21,891 bases of DNA from Candidatus Levybacteria bacterium RIFCSPLOWO2_12_FULL_37_14. GTDB lineage: Bacteria; Patescibacteriota; Microgenomatia; Levybacterales; UBA12049. Made by a program: the position numbers and the translations under genes. Under the pieces are notes generated by a model. That model saw only the letters and a list, made by a program, of their open reading frames with translations, was not told where the DNA came from and did not search any database. The stretch is from the NCBI GenBank assembly GCA_001782645.1, contig MFPH01000033.1:1-21891 (forward strand). The letters run 5' to 3'. Below, piece after piece: positions 1-7,450 of this stretch (within the stretch, counting starts at the first letter, position 1; every line of letters begins with the position of its first letter).

Positions 1-915
1 GAAAAAGATAAAATTTACAAGCGACAAGGGTTTCTGGGACAAAAATCCGGGATTAAAAAAAGCGTGACTAATATCCTGACCAATAATATCTCTTGCATGG
101 AAAAAGAAAATCACCGCGGCAGGAAGAAAAAGAGATAAAAGGAAACGTGAGCGCTTAAATAGAATGAAAAGTAAAAACAAGATAATCGTTGTTGAGAAAA
201 ACGTTAGAGTATGCACTCGCGACAAAATCCCCAAAACAAGCCCTAGTAAAATCAATGTTTTGTGGGAAATTTTTTGCGCTTTTATTAACTTTGATAATAA
301 AAAATATATAATAGCCAAACTTATTGCAAACGCCATTATCAAGTGCCGCTGATTTAAATACACATTCAAAGTGAAAAAAATAGAAATTATTGATCCATCA
401 AATGGACCCTTATGGATATAATCCGGCAGCAGCCAAAAATCACGAAACGCTGATAGGGACAATCCTTTTTCCTTAAAAAAATCAATAAATGTAAAATTAC
501 TATGAAATACAAATAATATAACCGATAAAGCTCCCAATAATTTACTTTTTCTAAAAATTAATTGAGGCAGCTTGTATATTAAAAAGAGAAGTAGTGTAAA
601 CGACAAAATACTTATGCCGTTAAACGCTATATCTATACGCAATCCGGCTTTTTCCAAAAGTCCTACGAGTAAATCAAAATAATAATGGTATGGAAATGGT
701 TTACCCGGAAAAAATGGAGATTCTACCGGGAAATTATTTCCCCAAGAAAAGGAACGGATGAGTGACAAATGAAGCCCAAAATCTCCTATCTGATGTCTTT
801 CGATTCGAAAATCATGTTTTTCTTCGTCGTAACCAAATGACTTGTACATAAGCCAGAAAGAAAAGAGGAAAAAAATAATTAGAAGAAAAATTTCAAATTT
901 TCTTTTTAATAACAT
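1..915 (-). CDS. GT-C-like multi-spanning membrane protein, C-terminus beyond the window
   Basis: The reading frame is open from an ATG at 915 to base 1, giving 305 residues with no stop, so the gene is cut by the window edge. A stop lies four codons upstream of the ATG, so this start is the only ATG choice. Residues 8-24 form a first membrane helix. A long outside loop follows with Asp45, His49, an FPxxSPFFPG stretch (62-71) and YHYYF (76-80). Further helices lie near 101-115, 127-137, 191-208, 221-232, 239-253 and 259-272. The loop pattern D-x3-H-x2-LI...FP...YH matches the large protein at 15430-17397, so the two belong to one subfamily. The topology and acidic first loop fit the GT-C glycosyltransferase superfamily, whose members use polyprenyl-phosphate sugars. 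No named family is recognised with certainty. The gene overlaps the preceding gene's end by 23 bp. Confidence 0.8.
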   Translation of the reverse strand, partial: MLLKRKFEIFLLIIFFLFSFWLMYKSFGYDEEKHDFRIERHQIGDFGLHLSLIRSFSWGNNFPVESPFFPGKPFPYHYYFDLLVGLLEKAGLRIDIAFNGISILSFTLLLFLIYKLPQLIFRKSKLLGALSVILFVFHSNFTFIDFFKEKGLSLSAFRDFWLLPDYIHKGPFDGSIISIFFTLNVYLNQRHLIMAFAISLAIIYFLLSKLIKAQKISHKTLILLGLVLGILSRVHTLTFFSTTIILFLLFILFKRSRFLLSLFLPAAVIFFFHARDIIGQDISHAFFNPGFLSQKPLSLVNFIFF

Positions 916-2008
916 AATATAGAAAAACTAATGCCGGAGGAATAAAGGAAATAATTTCTTTCATGAATGGTGTTTGTCCCATGTATGTCCCGGTAAACAT
1001 ATATGGAACATACCTCAAAAGCAAACTAAAAGAAAAAGCAATAGATGTATATAGTAATATTTTTTTATTTGGAACCAAAAAGGAAAAAGAGATAAACCAA
1101 ATGGCATACCAAGGATAAATTTCTTCCCGAATTGGGGAAAGTAAAAACGCAACTAGCATTAGCAGTGATGAGGAAAAATAAACTTTTTCCCAATCAATTC
1201 CCTTGTTCTTAATTAGTCTCCAAACAACATACAAAAATACCGGAATCAGAAGTATGGTTGAATATTTTATTAAAATAGAAAGAATAAAAAATATAGTTCC
1301 TAAAAATATTTTTTTCTTGGCTAAAAGAAAAAAAGAAAGAAGTGCCAAGAAAATCATTACAATATCGTTATGGCCGCTTACCAATGTCTCTATGATTACA
1401 AGTGGATTAAGAGCAAATAAAATTAGAGGAATAATTTTTTTTGACAGTTTCCAAACAAGAAAAACTGTAAGAAAATAAAAAATTACAATAAAAAGTTTGA
1501 AACTAAAAAGCGTAACAATAAAATTTCCAAACCCGAGTAAATATGGCATCCCTGTTAACAGTATCCAAAATGGACCATACAAGGCAATCTTATTTGCAGC
1601 ATGGGTAAATGCTAAAAGAGGATCACCCACAAACTCAATTGGCATAACCACATAGGGATTCTCTTGATAAAAAAATAATACTTTTGATGTTGCAATATAG
1701 TTAAAAATATCGTAAGAAAGCATTGCCGGATATGAAAAAAACAAAATGGCAGCTGTTATACTTAAAAGCACGAATATCTCTTTTAAATTAATCTTTTTCT
1801 TTACTCCTAAGTAAATGAAAATGCCATAAAAAATAAAAAAAATAAGAATAGCTGTTGTGTAAGAAATTGTAGTCAATAATCTATTGGAGAAAGCAAAGCC
1901 AGAATAGAAATCTTTTAGATACGAAAGGTTTGGATCAACAAATAAATAAGAAAAAATAGTGAATAAAAATAGAAAGGCAGAATATAAAAGAATTATAAGT
2001 TTTTTCAT
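893..2008 (-). CDS. GT87-like (DUF2029/MptB-PimE type) mannosyltransferase
   Basis: A 371-residue, very hydrophobic protein. The chosen start is the ATG at 2008, which overlaps the TGA of the DUF5667 gene as ATGA. The frame extends 28 codons further to a TTG at 2092, but that extension is charged, lies wholly inside the upstream gene, and is less credible. Motifs of polyprenol-phosphate-mannose-dependent alpha-mannosyltransferases are visible: SYDIFNY with Asp100 in the first outside loop, NPY (117-119), YGPFW (144-148), NPLVIIE (201-207), GHND (212-215), and a YPWYAIWF block near the C-terminus. These resemble the GT87/DUF2029 and mycobacterial MptB/PimE group of the GT-C superfamily. Transfer of a hexose from a polyprenyl-phosphate donor outside the membrane is inferred. 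Acceptor and sugar are unknown. The last 23 bp overlap the start of the next gene. Confidence 0.8.
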   Translation of the reverse strand: MKKLIILLYSAFLFLFTIFSYLFVDPNLSYLKDFYSGFAFSNRLLTTISYTTAILIFFIFYGIFIYLGVKKKINLKEIFVLLSITAAILFFSYPAMLSYDIFNYIATSKVLFFYQENPYVVMPIEFVGDPLLAFTHAANKIALYGPFWILLTGMPYLLGFGNFIVTLFSFKLFIVIFYFLTVFLVWKLSKKIIPLILFALNPLVIIETLVSGHNDIVMIFLALLSFFLLAKKKIFLGTIFFILSILIKYSTILLIPVFLYVVWRLIKNKGIDWEKVYFSSSLLMLVAFLLSPIREEIYPWYAIWFISFSFLVPNKKILLYTSIAFSFSLLLRYVPYMFTGTYMGQTPFMKEIISFIPPALVFLYYVIKKKI

Positions 2009-2523
2009 GGAACATTTTTTCTTATATTTATAGCTCTTTCTATTGTGGTCTTTATATCCAATGTCGTTGGCAATGCTTTTTCCGGCTGCCAATTAAATGT
2101 ATCCGGAGTATCAACCTCCATTCTTTCAAGAGTTTCAATATGTTTCAACATTGCCTGCTTCAGAATTATCTTCTTTTGAGAAATATCCTTATTGTTATTT
2201 TTTGCTTTAGCAAGACTGAACAAAATATTAGGAAAATAAAAATCTGATTTTTTTAAAGCTTTATATCCCAATAAATATTGCTTGTATTCAAATAGTGTCT
2301 TTGCCTCAACCAAATATTTATCTGTCATTTTAAGATTGTAGTCAAATTGCCCAAAATCCCCGAAATACCAATATCTAGAAGCATTTTCATACAGGAGATG
2401 AAATTTGTAGGATAAACTCCCGGGCATACCGGACGGATAGGGTAAAACATAATTAGATTGCGCAAGGGAAACCTGTGGAAATAATAAAAATAAAATTATT
2501 ATAAAAAAAATACGGAAAGCCAT
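2005..2523 (-). CDS. Secreted DUF5667 domain protein
   Basis: A 172-residue protein with an N-terminal signal peptide: a hydrophobic core at about residues 4-16, then VSLA-Q, suggesting cleavage after Ala21. There is no lipobox Cys. The mature part begins NYVLPYPSGMPGS and continues with YKFHLLYENASRYWYFGDFG and KYLVEAKTLFEYKQYLLGYKALKKSD, which I recognise as the CPR form of DUF5667. This is a short, mostly helical extracytoplasmic domain of unknown function with a conserved Tyr/Trp-rich start. The C-terminal part (about 110-172) is polar and predicted helical. The start is an ATG 17 bp after the galE stop, with no Shine-Dalgarno sequence. It ends in an ATGA overlap with the GT87-like gene, so the two are probably co-translated and may work at the same membrane face. 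No enzymatic motif is visible. Confidence 0.82.
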   Translation of the reverse strand: MAFRIFFIIILFLLFPQVSLAQSNYVLPYPSGMPGSLSYKFHLLYENASRYWYFGDFGQFDYNLKMTDKYLVEAKTLFEYKQYLLGYKALKKSDFYFPNILFSLAKAKNNNKDISQKKIILKQAMLKHIETLERMEVDTPDTFNWQPEKALPTTLDIKTTIERAINIRKNVP

Positions 2524-2528
2524 CGTCG

Positions 2529-2563
2529 TAATTTCGAATTTTAAATTTTTAATTTTGAATTTC
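2529..2563 (-). repeat. Degenerate heptamer repeat, five units, spanning the galE stop
   Basis: On the minus strand, five consecutive 7-base units read GAAATTC, AAAATTA, AAAATTT, AAAATTC, GAAATTA, that is, variants of a (G/A)AAATTn unit. The array supplies the last codons of galE (NSKLKI), its TAA stop and part of the 17-bp spacer before the DUF5667 gene. Period and unit number match the perfect array at 10921-10955. Confidence 0.6.
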
Positions 2564-3524
2564 GTTTATGCCATTCCCAAGCAGTTTTTATTATAGTTTC
2601 TAGATCAGAATGTTTTGGGCTAAATCCCAATTCTGTCTGAATTTTTCTTGGATCAGCAATTAAGCTGTCTGCATCTCCTGAACGTCTTTTCTCAATTTTT
2701 ACCTTAAGAGAAGCACCGCAAACTTTGTTTATGGTTTCTATAAGCTCTTTATTTGAATATCCCGTTCCCGTTCCTACATTATAAAAGAACCCTCCTTTTT
2801 CCTTTTGCAATTTATCTATTGCTAAAATATGGGCTTCTACAAGATCTGCAACGTGAATATAGTCACGAACGCATGTCCCATCTTTCGTTGAATAATCGTC
2901 TCCATATATGCTGACCTCTTTATTTTCTAGGATAGCCTTTATTGCTTTTGGGATAATATGGGTTTCAGGATTATGGTTCTCTCCCGCTGTTGAATCCAAT
3001 GATGCCCCAGCAGCATTGAAATACCTAAGACTTGCAAAATTTAACCCATGAGTTTTCTGATACCAGAGGAGTATTCGCTCAACTATCAATTTACTTTCTC
3101 CATAAGGGTTTGTTGGATTTTTCGGATGATCCTCGTTAATTGGAACCCTTATTGGATTTCCGTAAACTCCGGCAGTGGAAGAAAAAATAAAATTATTTAG
3201 ATTATGCTTAATCATGCTCTCAACAATATTAAGAGAGGCATTTATATTGTTGTCGAAATAGATATATGGATTGGCGACAGACTCCTCCATCGATATATAT
3301 CCTGCGAAATGAACCACTGCATCAAATTTGTTTTCCGAAAAAACATTCTCCACAAAATCCTTATTCTTTAAGTCACCGACGATTAATGTTGCTCTTAAAT
3401 CTACTGCATCCTTATTTCCTCTTTCCAAACTATCTACAACCATAACTTCGCAACCTTTATTAAGAGACGTCTTGACCATAAGGCTTCCGATATATCCCGC
3501 GCCTCCAGTGACTAAAATTTTCAT
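2541..3524 (-). CDS. galE: UDP-glucose 4-epimerase
   Basis: A 327-residue cytosolic short-chain dehydrogenase/reductase of the extended type, close to the usual GalE length (about 330-340). It interconverts UDP-Glc and UDP-Gal (and possibly the N-acetyl forms) using bound NAD. Visible motifs are the dinucleotide-binding TGGAGYIGS (6-14), Asp31 after the second strand, DLKN near 51, HFAGYISMEESV (72-83), SSTAGVYG (115-122) and the catalytic NPYGESK with Tyr141 and Lys145. Thr117 sits where E. coli GalE has Ser124, a common substitution. RYFNAAGA (167-174) and RDYIHVADL (220-228) are also typical. Leu288 replaces E. coli Tyr299, the residue that restricts the pocket, so N-acetylated substrates cannot be excluded. 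The gene starts 12 bp after the upstream GT-C gene, without a clear Shine-Dalgarno sequence. Its final residues are encoded by a heptamer repeat. It probably feeds sugar nucleotides to the surrounding glycosyltransferases. Confidence 0.95.
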   Translation of the reverse strand: MKILVTGGAGYIGSLMVKTSLNKGCEVMVVDSLERGNKDAVDLRATLIVGDLKNKDFVENVFSENKFDAVVHFAGYISMEESVANPYIYFDNNINASLNIVESMIKHNLNNFIFSSTAGVYGNPIRVPINEDHPKNPTNPYGESKLIVERILLWYQKTHGLNFASLRYFNAAGASLDSTAGENHNPETHIIPKAIKAILENKEVSIYGDDYSTKDGTCVRDYIHVADLVEAHILAIDKLQKEKGGFFYNVGTGTGYSNKELIETINKVCGASLKVKIEKRRSGDADSLIADPRKIQTELGFSPKHSDLETIIKTAWEWHKRNSKLKI

Positions 3525-3536
3525 ATAAAAAATGAA

Positions 3537-5021
3537 TTAAGGCTGAAGATCAAACCACCAGCGAGCATATTCATTATACATTCTAGAAAAAGTTAAAGGC
3601 TTCCAGCCTGCTTCTAATATAGCAGAATTTGAAGCGCTTGAAAAATCCAATATGCCAATGCTGCTCAGCATTGGATACTGCTCTTTTTTAGTTTTGCTTG
3701 GCAATTGACACTTTTCCTTTAAACCTATCTTAATGCCTTTATCATCATGCTTATTCTTCATTTCCAAAAGCAAAAGGGTTGAAAACGCAGAGCCGTTATA
3801 AAACGAATTATATTTTGTCGAACAAGTATATAATGAAAATTTATTGTTTGGATACTTTTTTTCCAATTCCCTAACTCCACTATATATCCACATGCTATAT
3901 GGGTCTTTTTTAAGTTCCGACATTGTTCTAGGATATGAAAAAAAAACAATAAGAGGTATCAATACGAAACCAATATAGGCTTTTTTATATTTTAAATTAA
4001 TAATTGCAAAAGCTGTAAAAATAAATACAAAAGGCCGTAAAAAATTTAGATATCCGAAAAATCTTGGACCCCAATAATATCTCAGTAAAATAAAATTAAA
4101 CAAAAATGCTGAGATAAGTATGATTAAATTCCTAGATAATTTCTTTTTCCATCCCAACCAAATTAAAGAAACTATGAATAAAATTATTATTATACCTCCA
4201 AACCATACGGGAACCCCTAGAGCATCCGACCAAAAAGAAGGCCAAAAATCCCGAACATAGAATAACCACCGATTGGGAACATAAATAGCATTCTTACCTT
4301 CCGTCAAATAAAAAAAGATATTCCTAGTTGTAAACCAATGATTATTCATCTCAAAAATTATCATAGGAATAAAGCTAACTATTACGCCTAATCCGCTGCA
4401 AACAAAATTTAACAATTTTCTTTTATAGATAAGAAGAGTAAGGGGGAGTATTAATAATCCGCTCATTTGAAAATGAAGATTCATCCCAATTCCTATAATA
4501 AAACCCAATAGAAAGCTCCACCATTTAGATTTATTTTTCGTTAGAAGTATTAAGAAAATCCAAATTGAAAGTACTGCAAATAAATTAGTATTGTTATGAC
4601 TGGTCAAATGGGTTGCGGATATTATTTGCGCGGGAGAAATAGCAGCCAAAAAAGCAAGGACAAGGGCAAAAATCTTCCCACTTAAAATTTTTCCAATTTT
4701 GTACATTATAAAAATATAAACAACTGAAATAATGCTTAAATAAATCCACGGAGAATAGACAAAAGGGATCAGGAGATAAAAAATAATTAATTGATATGCA
4801 TACCACGGTCCAAAAGTAAAAGGACCAAGTGAAGAAAAAGAACCGGTAAGGGGAAATTGCAACTGTCTTGCTCCCTCTATTCCAATTACTGCATCTCTGA
4901 TTGTTTCTTCACCCAAGCTATATCTGTAAGGATAGTTATAAAACCTCAAGAATGCTCCCAATAAAAGTATTCCTAAGAAAATATAAATGTGCAATTTTCG
5001 TTTTTTTAAAAATTTGATCAT
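3537..5021 (-). CDS. PMT/ArnT-like GT-C glycosyltransferase with an altered first-loop motif
   Basis: A 494-residue protein with about a dozen membrane helices, beginning with one at residues 11-25 followed by the LRFYNYPY segment common in this superfamily. The first outside loop, which carries the catalytic acid in GT-C enzymes, reads YSLGEETIRDAV (34-45). The tandem paralogues at 7447-10459 have FGFDQG at the aligned place, so Glu38/Glu39 may replace the usual Asp. FGPWYAYQL (70-78) matches their FQGP-x-YYYLL block, showing common ancestry. A soluble C-terminal part (about 375-494) follows the last helices. The protein probably transfers a sugar from a polyprenyl-phosphate donor at the outer membrane face; sugar and acceptor are unknown. 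The start ATG overlaps the TGA of the WaaE-like gene by four bases, and galE follows after 12 bp. Confidence 0.82.
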   Translation of the reverse strand: MIKFLKKRKLHIYIFLGILLLGAFLRFYNYPYRYSLGEETIRDAVIGIEGARQLQFPLTGSFSSLGPFTFGPWYAYQLIIFYLLIPFVYSPWIYLSIISVVYIFIMYKIGKILSGKIFALVLAFLAAISPAQIISATHLTSHNNTNLFAVLSIWIFLILLTKNKSKWWSFLLGFIIGIGMNLHFQMSGLLILPLTLLIYKRKLLNFVCSGLGVIVSFIPMIIFEMNNHWFTTRNIFFYLTEGKNAIYVPNRWLFYVRDFWPSFWSDALGVPVWFGGIIIILFIVSLIWLGWKKKLSRNLIILISAFLFNFILLRYYWGPRFFGYLNFLRPFVFIFTAFAIINLKYKKAYIGFVLIPLIVFFSYPRTMSELKKDPYSMWIYSGVRELEKKYPNNKFSLYTCSTKYNSFYNGSAFSTLLLLEMKNKHDDKGIKIGLKEKCQLPSKTKKEQYPMLSSIGILDFSSASNSAILEAGWKPLTFSRMYNEYARWWFDLQP

Positions 5022-5788
5022 AGAATTTTAAGATATTTAAGATAGGCCGCTGGAAATCTTAATGCGGAGAAAAACGAAAAAACAAATCCTGACCATAAAT
5101 CTACAAACCCCTTATGTCTAACATATGTTGTCAAAAACCAATGAGTTGGCTTGATAATTAAATATCCAACCCCATAAGCTATTTTTATAAAAAAGTTTTT
5201 ACCCCTCAGGTTATCTTTAATCTGCGTTGCTAAAAGATTGTTATATCTATCCCACTTTAGAAGATAAGATCCAAAATCCTTATATGGGTAATGCAGGAGG
5301 GCATGTCTTAAATAACCAACACGACCTGCAACTTCAGCCTGCTCATGAACATGCACTTGGGGAAGATGGCCCTTGCCTTTACGATAAATTCTAAGGGTAT
5401 AATCAGGATATTGACCCCCTTTCATAAGAAATTTTCCTAAAAACCAATTTTTTCTCGCCACCCAATATCCATTAATGGAATTATCAATTTCCTTTATTTC
5501 TTTAATTTCCTGGGCAAGTTCCGGCGTAACTCTTTCATCCGCATCTAATTGCAAAATCCAATCTTTGGTGGCTAAATCTATTGCTTTTTGCTTATTGATA
5601 TGAAAATTTGGCAAATTTTCCACAACAATCACTTTTGCTCCATATTTTTTAGCAATTGCTACAGTTTTATCCGTAGAAGAACCGTCAGCAATAATTATTT
5701 CATCAGCCAAATTTTTGACTGAATCCAAACATGCAGGAAGATTTTTTTCCTCGTTAAATGTTGCCAAAACTACTGATAAATTTTGCAT
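5018..5788 (-). CDS. GT2 glycosyltransferase, WaaE/KdtX-like
   Basis: A 256-residue GT-A-fold enzyme, the usual length for this subfamily. It starts with the beta strand LSVVLATFNEEKNL (4-17), followed by IIADGSSTDKT (32-42), the nucleotide-binding loop. The metal-binding DxD is in LQLDADERVTPE (79-90; Asp82 and Asp84). The segment FLMKGGQYPDYTLRIYRKGKG (120-140) and VHVHEQ (145-150) with His166 is the pattern seen in WaaE-type beta-glucosyltransferases of LPS inner core synthesis. Here it more likely adds a hexose to a lipid-linked glycan on the cytosolic face, since no LPS genes are seen. The C-terminal 60 residues hold hydrophobic or amphipathic helices that could dock to the membrane. The ATG directly follows the TAA of the upstream gene, and the 3' end overlaps the next ATG (ATGA). 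Confidence 0.88.
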   Translation of the reverse strand: MQNLSVVLATFNEEKNLPACLDSVKNLADEIIIADGSSTDKTVAIAKKYGAKVIVVENLPNFHINKQKAIDLATKDWILQLDADERVTPELAQEIKEIKEIDNSINGYWVARKNWFLGKFLMKGGQYPDYTLRIYRKGKGHLPQVHVHEQAEVAGRVGYLRHALLHYPYKDFGSYLLKWDRYNNLLATQIKDNLRGKNFFIKIAYGVGYLIIKPTHWFLTTYVRHKGFVDLWSGFVFSFFSALRFPAAYLKYLKIL

Positions 5789-7450
5789 TTATTTTTTATT
5801 ATACATTCTTTTTCCAACCAATTGAAAAAGCATAAATCCTCCAACCGTTATTACGCTTACCAAACTTACGGTATCCGAAAATAGCCTAATCTTAGTTTCT
5901 TTAAAAATTATGCTGATAAAATGCTCTCCCTTGTCTACGCTAAAAGTAATAAGACCTCTATGATTTTGATCCTGAAACTCTATTTCTTGTTTTTTACCAT
6001 CAACTAGAACAGTCCAACCAGGAAAATATAAGGTGTTTTCCAAAATGCGTACTTTGCTTGAGGCGATAACCTTATATTCCCTACTTACAATTTTTCTTTT
6101 AATCTCAATCACTTTTCCGTATCCGCTTATTATTTCTACTCTTGATTTGGGTTTTCTCTCCATGAATCTTACTGACCATATAGGAGCGCTTTCGCCGGTA
6201 TCGGTGGTGCCATTGTAGATATCGCTATAAAAACCCTCTTTCTTCTGTAAAAACCCCTGAGCATGCCAATAATCTTTATTTACTGCCAATAATCCTACTA
6301 TAAATATTAATAAAGCTATTCCTTTGTATCTATTTGGAATTACAAACAATAAAATTCCTCCCATCAATGCGCTCAGGAAAACAGTAAGTGAAAGAAGCCT
6401 CCATGGAAACTGAAATTTCTGTAGGATTGTAATCGCCTGCCAAATCGGACCAGAAGAAGAGGTCATTAAGAAAAGTGTCACTCCTAAAATAAGAAAACTT
6501 CCCAGACATAACTTCCATAATTTGTTTCTTTTTTTATACAAATGACAAGTTACAATAACGCTGGCAAATACACCTACCCAATGAATAATCCCTATTTGCT
6601 TACTAAGGGTTAGGGTGCCACCATAGCTCCACTGTCCAAAGAAAAAATCTTTCCATGCTACAAAACTCGTTAAATATTCTCCGCCACCCGTAACAATATC
6701 GCGCAATGTATATTTACCCTCCATAAATGCCGGTATCCAGAAAAAGGCAGAAAGCCCAAGACCAAAAAATATTAAACATAGAATATTGAATATAAAGTAT
6801 TTCTTGTTAGCACATTGAAAAAATAGATAAAAAATGTAAATAAATATCAAGGGCAGAAACATAAGCGTTATTGCATTATGAGCTAAAATAAGACCGGCTA
6901 GAGAAAATAGTCCTCCTAACACATGCCAATAGGAATTTTTTTTCGAAAGCTTAATTAAAAAATAAAATATAAGGGGCGGAAAAATAAATGCAACATGTTC
7001 ACCAATAGCTCCGCGGACATACAAATCAACAAATCTATAAGGAGCAATTACGTAAAGCGCGCTTGCGAAAAATGCTGCCTTATCATCATTTAGCAGCTCT
7101 TTGATAAAAAGAAACATTGCTAAGCCACTTAAAATAAATGATGCGCCAAAAACCAACTTTACAGCATCAATCAGAGTAAATCCGAAAAAATGGAAAAATG
7201 AAGCCAAATATGAAGGCAAAGGATAAAGAAATTCCAATATGGGATGTCCGTATCCCCAATTAAGATTACCCGCCCATCTGGGAATTATATTCCCCTCAGA
7301 CAAATTCTGGTAGAAATTAGCAATACGGGCAACATGATCCTGGCCATCGTGGGTCAAAGGCAAACCCGGCTTAAATAAATCAAAAAGCGGGATAAGAGAT
7401 ATGAGTATTAATATCATTAAAAATGTATATTTTCTGTATTTCATTATCAT
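5789..7450 (-). CDS. PTPS-related/YfhO-like integral membrane protein (GT-C-like)
   Basis: A 553-residue polytopic protein. After the first helix (about 8-24) the outside loop reads LTHDGQDHVARI (32-43), then IIPRWAGNLNWGYGHP (55-70) and FLYPLPSYLAS. This set marks the '6-pyruvoyl-tetrahydropterin synthase-related' membrane family (PF10131/COG5617); despite that name it is not a pterin enzyme. Asp35, Asp38 and His39 lie where GT-C enzymes keep catalytic acids. A beta-rich soluble domain near 475-515 (YFPGWTVLVDGK ... GEHFISIIF) resembles the C-terminal domain of YfhO proteins and is followed by a last membrane helix (about 525-545). A role in surface glycan modification is inferred. The start chosen is the ATG at 7450, which overlaps the upstream TGA (ATGA); a GAGGG ten bases before it could act as a Shine-Dalgarno sequence. 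A second ATG lies two codons further in. Confidence 0.85.
   Translation of the reverse strand: MIMKYRKYTFLMILILISLIPLFDLFKPGLPLTHDGQDHVARIANFYQNLSEGNIIPRWAGNLNWGYGHPILEFLYPLPSYLASFFHFFGFTLIDAVKLVFGASFILSGLAMFLFIKELLNDDKAAFFASALYVIAPYRFVDLYVRGAIGEHVAFIFPPLIFYFLIKLSKKNSYWHVLGGLFSLAGLILAHNAITLMFLPLIFIYIFYLFFQCANKKYFIFNILCLIFFGLGLSAFFWIPAFMEGKYTLRDIVTGGGEYLTSFVAWKDFFFGQWSYGGTLTLSKQIGIIHWVGVFASVIVTCHLYKKRNKLWKLCLGSFLILGVTLFLMTSSSGPIWQAITILQKFQFPWRLLSLTVFLSALMGGILLFVIPNRYKGIALLIFIVGLLAVNKDYWHAQGFLQKKEGFYSDIYNGTTDTGESAPIWSVRFMERKPKSRVEIISGYGKVIEIKRKIVSREYKVIASSKVRILENTLYFPGWTVLVDGKKQEIEFQDQNHRGLITFSVDKGEHFISIIFKETKIRLFSDTVSLVSVITVGGFMLFQLVGKRMYNKK

Noticed and set aside
164..352. Plus-strand open frame of 62 codons
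   Set aside because: It lies antisense within the GT-C-like gene that runs off the left edge and has no recognisable motif.
2009..2092. Extended N-terminus of the GT87-like gene starting with TTG at 2092
   Set aside because: The extension is hydrophilic and out of character, uses a rare start, and lies fully inside the DUF5667 gene, while the ATG at 2008 gives a neat ATGA overlap.
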